The notes under the pieces were generated by a model that was given only the letters and a program-made list of their open reading frames with translations, was not told the DNA's origin and did no database searches. The translations under genes were made by a program, and so were the position numbers. From Antitrichia curtipendula (taxonomy: Eukaryota > Streptophyta > Bryopsida > Hypnales > Leucodontaceae), in NCBI GenBank assembly GCA_951230915.1, contig OX579642.1, forward strand, positions 5,642,001 through 5,706,000: a DNA stretch of 64,000 nucleotides, in the 5' to 3' direction. Every line of letters starts with the position of its first letter. The stretch's first letter is position 1. This document shows, one piece after another, positions 35,101-46,748 of this stretch.

Positions 35101-38100
35101 TCCAAAGTGGGCATATAAGGTGTTTTTTGACATCTACAGATTCGGTAGATGTCAAAAAACACCTTATATGCCCACTTTGGACAAAATCTGAGTAAGTTAT
35201 CATCACTTCAACATTCCAGTTTCTCAAACTCTGGTGCAGATCAAGTGGACTGGACCTGAACAGTATTTGAAATCAGAGATTGGAAATAACAAATATGTAA
35301 TGAATATGGTGTTAGAATTAATACTAAAACTATAAGAAAGAAAGATAAGTACTTACTTGAGCCCACCATGTAGCTTTATGAAGCCACTCTGGAAATTCAA
35401 GGTCACTGAATTTTGGTTTAGAGAACTTGAGAGCCTCACGAAGAGAAGGAGACTTGTTCCATCTCTCAAGCCACTTGATCTTCATGGAAGTATCCATTGC
35501 TGAAGTTGCCAACATCCAAAGTTTCTCTTGGGTCATCTCCGGATTGTCGTCATGAGTTTCATAGTGAAGCTTGACTTGCTCCAAAAATGCAATCGTATGT
35601 TTTGGATCTGCAATGGGAAGCTGCTTCTTCAATTCGGAATGAGAAGCCACCTTGACCTTATCAATAGCTTTGGAGACCCACTCAGAAACTGCAGTTGAAG
35701 TCCAATCCGCGGAATCGGGATACTTTTCATAGAATTTTCTTTGAGCAGCAGCAGCAGCATCCCCCAACTCTTGCTGCACAACGTAAAGAAAATTTAAAAA
35801 TAAACATAAATGTTCATGAGAACAAATGTTTTGCATAGGAGAACAAGGGATATGAAATCAAATTAAAAAGAAGAACTAATGTCAAGAAGCTTAAACATTC
35901 AAGAAAATATGAAAAGTAGAAAAGGAAATAAAGAAGTAAACCTGGTACAAGACTCCATTTAGAGCCTCAATAGTTAGAGTGAACCAAGTCCTGTGTTTTG
36001 ATTTTTGCTTGGCTTCAGCTGCAGCAAGATCCTCCTTAGAAACAAGTTTCTCAAAATATGACAGTGGCTGCCCGGCAATATTATGAATGCGATAGAGCTT
36101 GTAAACAAGATTTATGGAAACATGAGACTTCTGGTTTCGCCTGCCAAAACAAAATTTACTATATTAAATCATATAAATTAAACATTCAATTAAAAGAAGG
36201 TAGGACATAATGATTCAAAGTGAACAAACATTGGAAACGGAAGACTTGAATAAAATGGAAATTCATCAAGGATGATAAGAAAATACCAATTGACTTCATG
36301 TAATGCTGTCAATGTAGTTGCAACATCCCCTTTGACTTCCAAAATGATACTTTCAACCGCATAATGCCATTGAAAGTCGTCCGTATGATCTCGGTTGATA
36401 AGAGGTAACCATGCTTGCAAACGATGGTTTCCATCCCATACCATGAACATCTTGCCAGAGAGAACTTTGAGATCTTCATCGTTTTGCAATTCTCTCTCAA
36501 ATGCAGCATTTGCTCTCAGCCAATTTGGACTCCAGGTTTTGATAATGTCATCCGTGACATCCACTGTCTTCCCTTCATTGTTCTCCAAGGCAACATAAAA
36601 AACGCCATTTCCTTCCATATAACCACAAGTAACAAAGTGTGCAGCTAAATTCATGACATCATTCTTCAAGAAAGGCCTCACCACCGGTAGAGATATCATA
36701 CGGCATAAAGGAATGTTGATCTTTGATTTAGCTCGTGGTTGATACCTCAAGCGCTCAAGACGAGAAGAAGTATTCACAGTCTCCTTCTTCAAAAATCCAT
36801 GCAACTCTAACTCAAGTTGATTTTGAGAAAGAGGCTCAAGTATAGCATTGACTCTTGGTGCTTGTGGATCTCCTTCTGCCGGCATCCCCAAAACAATGTA
36901 TACATAAAGATTAGAAAAAGTTTTGGTGGAGGCCCAAGAATTTTCAGCATAAAATGACATAGATAGCATACATTCATAAGCAAATGTGTGTCTCAAAAAG
37001 TGTGGCCGTCAACGGCTGGGGTCTAAGGTTTCCTAGAAAATTTCAGATTTTGATAAGCATTGAGGAACATAGCATACATTCATAAGCAAATGTGTGTCTC
37101 AAAAAGTGTAGCCGTCAACGGCTGGGGTCTAAGATTTCCTAGAAAATTTCAGATTTTGATAAGCATTGAGGAACATAGCATACATTCATAAAAGAATATA
37201 TGTCTCAAAAAGTGTGGCCGTCAACGGCTGGGGTCTAAGAAGTGTCTAAAAAATTTAGCTTTAGACAAACATAGCAATGTAGTATATTTTGACAAGCAAT
37301 TTATGTCTCTAGAAGCATGGCCATTAACGGCTACGGCCCAAGGTCACAAAGATTTCAGCATTTGATCAAATCCCTAATGTTGTATAGAGCCAAAAGAATT
37401 CAGCATTAGCCTAAATCCCTAATGTTTCGTAGAAGAAAATGTATGTCTCAAAAGTGTAGCCGTCAACGGTTGGGGTCTAGGAAGGCTCACGAAATTGTAG
37501 CACCTTGATTCTGAAATTAGAATTCCGAAAATTGTGTCCGTTCAAGGCTGTTCATTAGAGAGGAAGAAAAGAGCCGAAAAAAGCGCAGCCGTTAACGGCT
37601 GGGGTCTAGGAAGGCTCACAAAGTTCTAAACTGGAATGCAGAAAAGCGTGGCCGTCAACGGCTGTCCATTAGAGAGGCGATATTGAACACAAAATAGGAT
37701 TTGAAAAAGTGCAGCCGTCAACAGCTGGGGTTTAGAGAGGGCAAAAAAATTAGCCACGCACCTGGATTGGCTTCATTCGGCGTACTTGCTGTCCTCTTCT
37801 CTTCCTGGATCGTCTTTTCTCCATGCTCATCTCCACGCTCCAAAACCGCCGCATCTCCCGCAGCAGCCTCTCCTGCAGCCTCCCCTTCCTCCATCGTGAA
37901 AGTTTCTTCCTCCAGTACCTTCAAAGTTCAAAGACAATGTGCGAAGAAACCACAAGGTTTAGGTAAAAGCAAGTGTCCAAAAAAAAAAAAAAAAAAAACA
38001 AGTATAAAATTGGTAGATGTATCTCAAAGGAATCATGCAAAGAATTTTTTCAATTTTCAAAATTTTAAGCCAAATTTTTTTGTACTTGTAGAGTCTTCAG

Positions 38101-38831
38101 GTCAGAATTACTCTGATTTTTTTCAAATTTTTTGGACACTCGAGCGATTTTACAAAATTCGCCAATAACTGCTGAAAATCAAAAGGCTGGATTTGGCCTC
38201 AAAATCAGCGGATTTTGAAGATTTCAAGCCAGATTCCAAGATGCCGTTTTAGTTTTTAGGCCGTAAAATACTCAATATGCATCCGTTTTTTCCGTGCTAT
38301 ACACCCTTGGAATTGGGATTCCGACGCGTACAAAATCATGTCAAGTTCCTAGAAATCTGGCTCGCTAAAATTTTCACATACTTTCTCATTTAGCATTGCT
38401 TGGAAAAATTATTTACGTACCATTCTGTTTGTAACTTCAAGCTCCATCTCCAACTCTAGCGTTAGAAGTAAAAAGTGCTCATGCTGTTGTTGTTGATGTC
38501 CTTCTCCCTTGTCTTCATTTTCTTCTTCTTCATCAATGTGTTCATCACAATCACTATAGCTACACACAATCTCTGGTTGAGCTTCACAAGATGTACACCC
38601 AACTTCTACAATATCCTCTCCTATTGCTTCACATGGACTTATATCTCCATAAGTCAAATTCCTCGTTGAGCTTGACAAATCAGCTGTACTAATTCGGGAC
38701 AATCGTCTAATCATTCTAGCCCTTAACAATTGCTTCTTACTCGAATAACGAAAGCTACTTCTCCTCTTCTTCTTCCTCTGTGGAACTTCACTGTCCAACA
38801 CTAACAATGGAGGAAGCAATTCCTCCTGCAT
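32154..38831 (-). CDS. ParB-like/DNA-methyltransferase-like fusion protein of the MULE, 10 exons
   Basis: Exons (minus) by splice site and phase: 38831-38421, 37918-37762, 36875-36287, 36140-35942, 35773-35357, 34908-34021, 33874-33527, 33082-32800, 32688-32487, 32385-32154, giving 1,241 aa. The first exon is the least certain; without it, an ATG at 37894 gives 1,096 aa. Residues about 245-370 resemble a ParB/sulfiredoxin-type domain, ending in FMVWDGNHRLQAW. Residues about 890-1,160 resemble a permuted beta-class (N6/N4) DNA methyltransferase: DLIIAEYPDG sits where DPPY is expected, then HDDGAFLLFYPD, and later VADMTASTGSSIKAA with HILALESD, matching the FxGxG AdoMet loop and following acidic residue. 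ParB-methylase fusions are known in prokaryotes and phages. The catalytic DPPY is replaced, so activity is doubtful. Function is inferred. Confidence 0.75.
33113..33440. repeat. Near-perfect ~130-bp hairpin in intron of the ParB-MTase gene (copy 1)
   Basis: The left arm at about 33158-33289 and right arm at about 33296-33420 are reverse complements with very few mismatches around a short loop (centre about 33292). The right edge carries GAATATGGTGT, as in family C MITE ends. It lies wholly within the intron 33526-33083. Confidence 0.92.
34972..35312. mobile_element. Near-perfect foldback element in intron of the ParB-MTase gene (copy 2)
   Basis: The ends are ACACCATATTCATT and AATGAATATGGTGT, identical to the ends of the MITE at 30811. 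Arms at about 35012-35137 and 35145-35273 pair almost perfectly. The sequence is closely similar to copy 1 at 33113. It lies wholly in the intron 35356-34909. Confidence 0.92.
37005..37725. repeat. Array of nine GCCGTCAACGGC palindrome-like sites
   Basis: Copies or near copies start at 37005, 37111, 37217, 37320, 37459, 37537, 37589, 37651 and 37714. The 37587-37600 copy is the perfect palindrome AGCCGTTAACGGCT. The first three are spaced exactly 106 bp and share longer flanks (a tandem repeat); the others are embedded in diverged sequence, mostly followed by TGGGGTCTA or TGTCCATTAG. The array lies in the intron just before the ParB-domain exon. Confidence 0.88.
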
Positions 38832-39482
38832 CTGAAATAATCAACTATCAAGGCATTACAATATCAACATCTACCATATTACATCACACCCTCTTCTGAA
38901 CTTACATTTCTATCTACTACTTCCTCATGTCCTGCAACCTTTTATATTCGATGAGACTTCAACAACTTCTTCCTACAAGGATATAAGTTCATTTCAAGAC
39001 TACATAACGGCTACTTCTATTTGCTACTCATCATCATCGATTACAATATTCTCGACCGGCCACTAAATATATTATTATAATTGTAAACGTGTCCTACGTC
39101 GCCATCAACTCTACTGCTTGACGTCTTGACATCTATTGTCAGTGACAGTTTTAACATTGCCAACTTGATTTAATTCATATTGATATCTTTCATATTGTAA
39201 TCCATTTATTACTGGTGATGTGCTAATTGATACCATACAATATGCCGTCTTACCCAACTCCATTTCACCTACCTCTTCTATATCAAATCTTGATACGGTA
39301 TTTATTCATGACCATTCAAATTATCAATCCAATTTCAAATTTAGTACATCCATGAAAAAAATTTCATTCAGTTTGAACAACTCTATTATTGTTCCTTTTA
39401 AATTCACGCCCTTTACACTCGTAAACACCATTGCTTACTTCTTCATTCTTCGTCTCTCTTCCCATTTTTTTAATGCTTCGCT
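38832..39482. promoter_or_regulatory. Shared divergent promoter region of the MULE genes
   Basis: About 650 bp separate the outermost ATG of the minus-strand gene (38831) from the transposase ATG (39483), so both promoters should lie here. The stretch is AT- and pyrimidine-rich. No specific elements are assigned. Confidence 0.5.
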
Positions 39483-42400
39483 ATGGCTAGTATTGTTGCT
39501 AAAGGTCATGATGTCCCATTTCTTCTACCACTGGATAGTCAAGGTATTGTTCGTGTGCTTGCCCATCTTCTTCATGTCCGGTTTGGATTCACCCCTTCTT
39601 CTATTATTGTGGAGGAAGAACTCCAAGGAGATGACGGTGTTGTTACGGGGTCTATCTTACAATCAAGGTGTACTGATCATGAAGAATTCTACTGGCTTCT
39701 TCTTGCTGGACGCTATAGAGTTTATGATCTCCTATCGGGGCTCTTACCACCTTCAACTGAAGGATTGACACTTACTTCTGATAAGTCAAAGGGACAACAC
39801 CCATTACCACGTCTTGTAAAAGTGGAGTCCCTAGGCAGTGGATGCTCCGAGAACACAATTGCGTTCAATATCAAGCGTGAGTCTATAGAACCTGTCATTG
39901 AGTTGTCTAGCGATTCTGAAGGTCAAATGCCGATTAAAGTTTGCCAACCTTCTTCTTCGAATGTTCATTTCCCACGTATGGTAGATTCATCCATTCCTAC
40001 TATCTTCCATAGTACACTTAGTAGTCCAGCATCGTCTGGATTTTCTCGTCCTCCTCTCCCCCCCAATCATCGCGATTCTTTAACCGTATTAGAATGCCTT
40101 CGCAAATTGTCTTCAGTGCTTGGTTCACGAAACGAACTTGCCCAAATTGATTTTGATGCCATGGACTACCACAAGGTTCAGTTTCTCCCGACTAGATTTG
40201 ATGGTAATGTTCTTTTTGAGCTACCACCTTCTCGTGGTTCCACATGTGGGGCTAGAGGCATGGAAGGTATGGACAAGCGATATGATGGTCATACATGGTG
40301 TCGCACCATGACATCAAACATCCATAATGACTTAGGTTTGAAGTTTAGAAAATTGCATTGTGTTGGGCACTTGATCTGTGAAAATACAAACTGTGACTAC
40401 CGCACACGAGCTCTAAAAAGCAATGAATCTCAGTGGATTGGGACCACCAAACATCCTTTTAGTGTAGGTCAGATTCCTCCTCCTGACTCTACCGTGCTCT
40501 GTAAAGTTTGTAGACAACCTCCTATTTGTCTCAGTCTATGTAACTCGAGAATTTATTATGTACTTAGAACTGGAGAATTGTCACGTGCATGCATCCATTT
40601 GGGTGTTCATTCACATCCTGTTTCTGATGGTCAATGTAGAGAGTCTCTTGAAGCAATAACTAGTCTAATTGCTAACGAGGTAGCTAAGACTCCAACAGCC
40701 AAAACTTTTGCCATTACCTTGGCAGCAAGCAAGGAATTCCTTGACACGTTTCTTATTCACGATGGGCCTGGACCAAAGGAGATGCTTCATGGTGATGCGT
40801 TAGAGAATGTCATGGATAAGTTCAAGCTCCTTAGCTCACCCAATGTGCGCAACATTGTTTCCTCCTTTCGGAACAACAATAAAGGTGCAGGCGAGATTGA
40901 TCGAATTCTTGACATGAAGGGACGTGCCAAAATGGAGTACATCCACGATAGTGTATTTCCAGGACAAGGACAAGATAAGGTTTATTTATTCAAGATGCTT
41001 GTGAATGGACCTGGAAGTGGAGTGGATCTCGTGCAACGGATGCAACCAGGCGGCAACCTTGAAAACTGTTTTATCATGTTCGATCATGTCAAGAGAGTGA
41101 AATTATGGACGACTATTGCTTGTCACGTCTATGATGCCACTTATTGTAAAGTCATGACCATAGCTGTATGTGATATGCAGACTGAGGGCACCGAAGGCCA
41201 GATCATTTTTTGGCATTGTTTGAATAGGGTCATGGTCAAAAATGGAGTGTCAAATCCTAACTTCAAGGGATTTATGTGTGATAGCGCTCAAGCCAACTTC
41301 AATGCTATTCGCATTGTGTATGGGTCAGGGGATCCATCTGTTCCAATGGTGGATCGTGAAAGGACTTGTTTGTTCCATTGGGCGACAAGCATGCACAAGC
41401 ACACAGAGAAACTAATCTCCAAAGAGTTCCAAAAACAGCATATCCGACTCTGCAGGCAGTATGAGGATGCAACGTCAATGGCTGAGGCAGAGATAATGTA
41501 TTTAGAAATTAAAGCTTGGTGGTATTCTTCTGGAGCTACATCAGAACCAGCTATCAGTGAACTTGAGGACTGGCTAGCATTTTGGCACTTTCGATATCGT
41601 CAATGGGGCGCATTCATGGATACGGTATGATCTCTACTTTCATAATTTGGTTTTCTAGTTTTTATTCTACATCTTCAATGTTTTAAATAATGACTTCATT
41701 CAATATATTTGCAGAAATTGACAACAGAAGAATTAGCAGATATTCCAACATGCAATCTTGCAGAAACTATGCACAACAAATGGATGCAAGCTTCAGGAAA
41801 GCGTGGATCTGATTTGTTCATTGCCACATGTGATGACTGGGTTCAAGCCTTCATGCAAATGACCAACTACAGAGCTTATCTTTGTGGGGGCCCTTCCGGA
41901 AAAGGCCCCTCTAAAGAAGATTTGAAATTGAAGAGGGCTATGGCATCTGGAGATGGGAAAAAAATCGCAGAAGCACTTAGTGAGATGCCTGGAGCTGAAG
42001 ACGTTTGCACTCGAATTCCGCATTTGGAGGGTGAAGAAGTATTTGGGTCTAGCAAAAGGAAATTAGATCTTCCAATTGGTTCTGAGGGTGATTCTCATCG
42101 CCCTGACAAAGTAAACTTCTCTCATCCTCGGGTTCAAATTAGATCAGCTACTGGTAGAGTGCAACTTGGGTCTGCAGTTGTAGAAACTAATACGGTTTTA
42201 TCCCATATCCAATCTGTCATGGAAACTGATTGCGATACATCAGAATGGCATATAGCGAGACTTTCTCACAAGTCAAGGAAACAGTGTCATGCCATTCAAA
42301 AGTATACACAAGCCAAATGCAAGCTATTGATTGTTAGGCATGGAATATCCACTGCTGCCCCTACTTATAGAGGACAAAAGCGTGAGTATAAGGGCACAAC

Positions 42401-43097
42401 AGTTCAAACTGAGGATTTCTGGTTTTGTGCAGACCAAATTGCACGATGCGTCATGGGACCTAAGCGTTCCCATGTTCTTACTCGACCTGAGATCCCTGAG
42501 ATTTGGCCTGTTCTTATTGGTACAAATCTTAGTCGTACTGAAATTATAGAGTTTGAAGAAGCTGGGTTCCGCTTGCAATCTAGCATTCCGATGTCACCGC
42601 GACGGCTATTTACCTCATCTAGAATATTTGAGCCCATGTTGTGGACTCATCCTCGACCAGCACATGCTGAAAGAATTCCTTCTATTCGGAATGGCAAGCA
42701 AGTTCGTCAGAGCAGTAAGGCCCCCACCAAAAATCACCGCAATCAGTGGGAGAGTGCAAGAAATGTTACAGCAAGTATCACTGGAGTGAACTTCCTTCCT
42801 TACCCTGGACTTGGTGCCATTATTACACTTCTGTCTGGTACTGAACCTAATCAAAAGGTTTATAATATCACGCTTTCAAATTTTCCATCTTGTACATGTC
42901 CTCATTATGGAGGTATGAATGGAACTTCCATTGGAAAGCGTGGTATGTACATAAACTGCAAGCATCTTTATTACATCTTTCGTTACTTTTGCAAATTGAA
43001 TTACAAGACAGACACATTCATCCACGCTCCTACCTTGAGTTCGGATGAAGTTAAGCAAGTGCTCGTTGCTGCCGGAATCATCAAGACATGCGAGTGA
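39483..43097 (+). CDS. MULE transposase with WRKY-GCM1-type zinc finger and SWIM domain, 2 exons
   Basis: Exons 39483-41624 and 41715-43097 join in phase 0 (ACG/GTATGA to TTTGCAG/AAA) to give 1,174 aa. Residues about 285-385 contain CVGHLIC, CKVCRQPPIC and a terminal GVHSHPV, the Cys/His pattern of WRKY-GCM1 zinc fingers found in some MULEs. The transposase core follows: YDATYC (about 549) and GFMCDSAQANFNAI (about 598) supply candidate catalytic aspartates. CLFHWATSMH (about 629) is the C/H motif, and an acidic helix ahead of WLAFWHFRYRQWG may supply the Glu. A SWIM finger, CTCPHY...NCKHLYY, lies at about 1106-1130. No stop or frameshift is seen, so it looks functional. It should bind the element ends and catalyse cut-and-paste transposition in the nucleus. 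Confidence 0.9.
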
Positions 43098-43569
43098 AGT
43101 TAGTGAACAAGTTAGTTGACTAGTATTAGCATGATATGAAGTACATCTATAGTACCAATATTTTATCTTCAAAATTTTCATATATGCAGATTATTATACT
43201 CATATTTCAATATCTATTCTTTTTTGCAATGACAAAATATTTTATTATCTGTAGGATGTTGAATTCTTTTTGATATTTTCATTGTATTTGTCTTTTTGTC
43301 AATTTTAGAATTCCTTTTGGATTAACTATTTGTACTTTCACTTTATAAGCCTATTCTAAGACAGACTCTGAAGATGTGATTTAAACCATTAAACTTGGAT
43401 ATAAAATTTGAGTCTGCAATAGCACCAACTTTTTAGGCTTTTAAATCCACGGTCATGGGTCCCATGGCAATAGGACATATTTTCAAAAAAAAACTTTGCT
43501 AACAAAACCTCAAATTTTTTTCCTTTTTAATTACAAAAAATTAGAAATTTCTCCAAAATTCAAATTTGT

Positions 43570-43664
43570 AGACTTCAGGCTCACGCAATTCCTGCTCACC
43601 GCTCATAGGCTCACGCTCACCGCTCATAGGCTCATGCTCACATGCTCACATACTAGCGTCGTTG
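43570..43664 (-). repeat. Right terminal inverted repeat with GCTCAC motif array
   Basis: This includes the right end of the transposon and about eight copies of GCTCAC/GCTCAT (the complement of GTGAGC), with CACCGCTCATAGGCTCA-type units repeated in tandem. Confidence 0.85.
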
Positions 43665-43674
43665 CTTTTTTGCA
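43665..43674. repeat. 10-bp target-site duplication, right copy
   Basis: Exact repeat of CTTTTTTGCA at 31470-31479. Confidence 0.9.
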
Positions 43675-46600
43675 TATCATACAACATCTAAAAACATAGT
43701 AGGCCATCAATAGCCAAACTGCAATGCTTTTTGAGCTATAACTAATCCCGCAAAATGTCCACCACATATATCACTATGACACCCTTCTAAAATTGATGGT
43801 ATTTCACTAGGATTTATACATCTTCTTAGAATTTTGTCTTTTCCCTTTTTATAAAAAACATCCACAATTAGTGTATATGGACTTAATTTGTACATTAACT
43901 TTTTCTTTTCATTTTTGGTATATTCTAAGGAAAATAGACCAATGGACAAATAATGGATAATATCAGCATATTATGGTAGAATTATATCTACTTGGAATAA
44001 CTCAGCATCTGGAAAGTTATCATTAATAGGTTCTTTTTCCAATTCTTGACTAATACGTGAAAGATGGTCTGCATTTGCATGACTTTTCCCAGGTTGAACT
44101 TGGACAGTAAAATTAAATTCTTGTAAAGGTAAAATCCATCTAGCAATTTGTCCACTTAATTAGGGTTTATTTATCATGTATTTTAGTGCATCATAATCTA
44201 CATGAAAAACAAACTTATAACTCAATAAATAATGTCTAAATTTTTGTACATAATAAATCATTTTGAGGGCTTCTCTTTTGGTGACAATATAATTCTTTTC
44301 AGCAGCTGCCAATTGACGACTAGCAAAATAAATGGGTTTATCATGCTTTTTTTTGTCTTTTTGACTTAATACACTCCCTATGGCAACATTAGAAGCATCA
44401 ATATAAACTTCAAAATCTTTATCCCAATTAAGGGGAATTAGGACTAGGGTAGTTGTTAGTTTACGTTTTAAAGTATTAAAAATGTTGGTACATGCTGCCA
44501 TCCATACTGGGGTTGTATCATTCTTTTTTGTTAATTCTATTAAAGGTATAGCTATATTGGCATACTTATAAATATACCTTCAATAATAGCCTACATGTCC
44601 TAAAAAGGCTCTTACGGTTGTAATATTACCAGGTTGAGGTAAATCTACAATTATTGCTACTTTATCAGGATTAGTGGCAATTCCTTGGTTGGAAAGAATA
44701 TGTCCAACTAGTTTACCATATGGAACTGCAAATTGAGATTTAGCGGCATTAACTAAAATTCCAAATTTTTCACATTGTTCAAAACATTTTTCAAGGTACT
44801 CAACATGTTTTTCTTTTGAACGAAAAATACAAAAATCATCTAAAAAGATTTCCATGAATTTTCATAAATATTCTTGAAAGGCTATTGTCATTAACCTTTG
44901 AAAAGTAGCCGGTGCGTTACAAAGTCCAAAAGGCATTACGGTACAGGCAAAAATTCCCCAATCTGTTGTAAATGCTGTTAATAATCTATAAATTTTTGCT
45001 ATTTGAGTTTGGTTATATCCAAAAAACACATCTAAAAAGGAATAACATTCATATCCTGCAACACCATCAAATAGTGTATCCATAAAAGGTAAAGGAAAAT
45101 GATCCTTTTTAATTCCACTATTTAACTTCCGATAATCTTGACAAATTTTCAATTTGCCATTTTTCTTAGGTACAATCACAATTGGTGAAACCCATTTACT
45201 ATAAGGCATTGGAAAAATAAATCCACATTCTAATAATATATTGATTTCTTCTTTAATCATTATGGAATACTTTGGATTCATTCTATATTGTCTGTGCCTC
45301 ACAATTTTTACATTTGGTTCAAGTTCTATTGTATGTTCACACACCTCAGGTTTAAATCTTTATAACTCCAAGCAAATACACTTTGGTGTCTTTTAAAAAA
45401 ATTAAACCAATATTTAAAATCGGTTTGAGACATTTTGGTGTAAACTTTAATAATTTTAGGAACTTCATTAGTTCCCAAATTCATTTCTTGTAAAGGGTTT
45501 TCAACATTTCCTTAAACTTAGATTTTTCTTTTTGTTTGAACATAGAATCACCATAAGCTAGTAATCTTTTATTTCTTGAGTATCTGAGTTAAGCTCATGT
45601 TCAAATAGAGAAGATTGACCAGAAGGGAGTTCTTCTACTAATATGTTCATTACCTCGGAGTTTTCCCATGCTAAAATAGCATCATCCGAATCTTCTATAT
45701 TACTTAAGGATGTAAAATATTCACCTAATTCCACACATTTATAAGGAATTTTCTTCCTTCTTTTCTGTGTTTGTTCAGATTCAGTCGTAGTATCGGTGGG
45801 ATTTTTTGAAGTAATATTAGAATCTTCTTCTCCATGATAAATAGGAGGGTATAAAGATAATATAATTTTATTTCTACCCTTTCCAATAGTTAAAGTTCCC
45901 TTTTCCATATCATCTTTAGCTTTAGCTAGGTACAACCATGGTCTCCCTAATAAAATTGGGTAGGAAGAAATAGATGCATTAAGTATGAATACAATATAAT
46001 CCACTTTATAATCAATTCCCTCGATTGTTGTTAAAATTTGGTTTAACATTCCTAATGGTTTAACTCTACTTTGATCTGCCATTCTAAGTATAATCAGAGT
46101 AGCAGTCATAGTATTTAGCCCTAGCTCTTCCATAATTTCAAAGTTCATAAGGTTCACACTAGAACCACTATCAATTTGGACTCCATGGATTAGTGTTTCG
46201 TCAATTATAACTTCAACGATAGGAGCTCCAAGATCTATAGTAATTTCATGTAACTCTAAAGATTTTACTCTTTTTCTTACCAAAGAAGTGCTCAAGTCAT
46301 TCCTACACTTAGGAGATATGGCCAAAAGTTGTTTCCTTGTTATTTCGGGTTGAATTTTATTTAAATTGGCTAACACATTATAAAGCTCCATTCCTATTGC
46401 CAATTTCATTGTTTGCGGTGTTTTTTTTTTCGTTGAATTTAATTCACTTTTTTTAATAGGAGTTTTATAAAAATTTGGCAACAGGTTTGGTACATTAACT
46501 GGAGCTTCAATCAAGAAAAAATTATTTTGAAAAGGTAAAGATTTAATTGGTTGGGTTAAAATTTCTACAAATATTGGATCTGAATCAAGATCCGAGTCTT

Positions 46601-46748
46601 CTTTTTCATGAAGGGTTTCTTTTAGTGGTATTACCACTTGTGGTTCCCTATCTAGTTTATTCAAGGATTCCATAGGACTTGATCTTACAAAAAATTTAGG
46701 AATTAAACTTTCTTGGTCTACGTCTCTTGGAAGATCATTACCTACCAA
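43675..46748 (-). pseudogene. Ty3/gypsy pol: protease, reverse transcriptase, RNase H, integrase N-terminus (broken)
   Basis: Read on the minus strand, the protease frame (46748-45558) has an aspartic site IDSGSSVNLM and the YPILLGRPWL motif. Reverse transcriptase (45344-44580) has CQDYRKLN, FLDVFFGYNQ, FGLCNAPATF and FLDD in place of YxDD. RNase H (44501-44160) has YIDASNVAIG. The integrase zinc domain (43949-43707) has the two His of HHCC. The order protease-RT-RNase H-integrase is that of Ty3/gypsy elements. Frames are separated by stops and frameshifts, for example a stop just before the catalytic FLDD. The integrase continues at 31,469 beyond the inserted MULE. Confidence 0.92.

Larger units (their letters stand above)
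31480..43664 (+). mobile_element. 12.2-kb two-gene MULE (Mutator-like) transposon
   Basis: The ends are inverted: CGGGGATGCTAGTTTGTGAG at the left and, read inward from the right, CAACGACGCTAGTATGTGAG. Each is followed by runs of GTGAGC-like hexamers. A 10-bp direct repeat, CTTTTTTGCA, flanks the element exactly. The integrase frame of the host Ty3/gypsy element stops at one end and resumes at the other once the element and one repeat copy are ignored, which proves insertion. It carries a MULE-type transposase (plus, 39483-43097) and a ParB/methyltransferase-like gene (minus, 32154-38831), divergently arranged. Both reading frames are intact across all predicted exons, so the insertion may be recent. 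Confidence 0.93.

Noticed and set aside
37005..37725. CRISPR-like array
   Set aside because: Short palindromes with irregular spacing (about 50-139 bp), in a eukaryotic intron and without cas genes; explained as a motif array.
37980..37998. Poly(A) run as a retrogene tail
   Set aside because: It is a simple A-run inside an intron of the minus-strand gene, with no upstream processed copy.
39220..39768. 182-codon frame overlapping the start of the transposase
   Set aside because: Different frame from the transposase, with no domain and no splice support; the 39483 start leads into a continuous 714-codon exon.
42324..42854. Several minus-strand frames in transposase exon 2
   Set aside because: Antisense shadows of the transposase.
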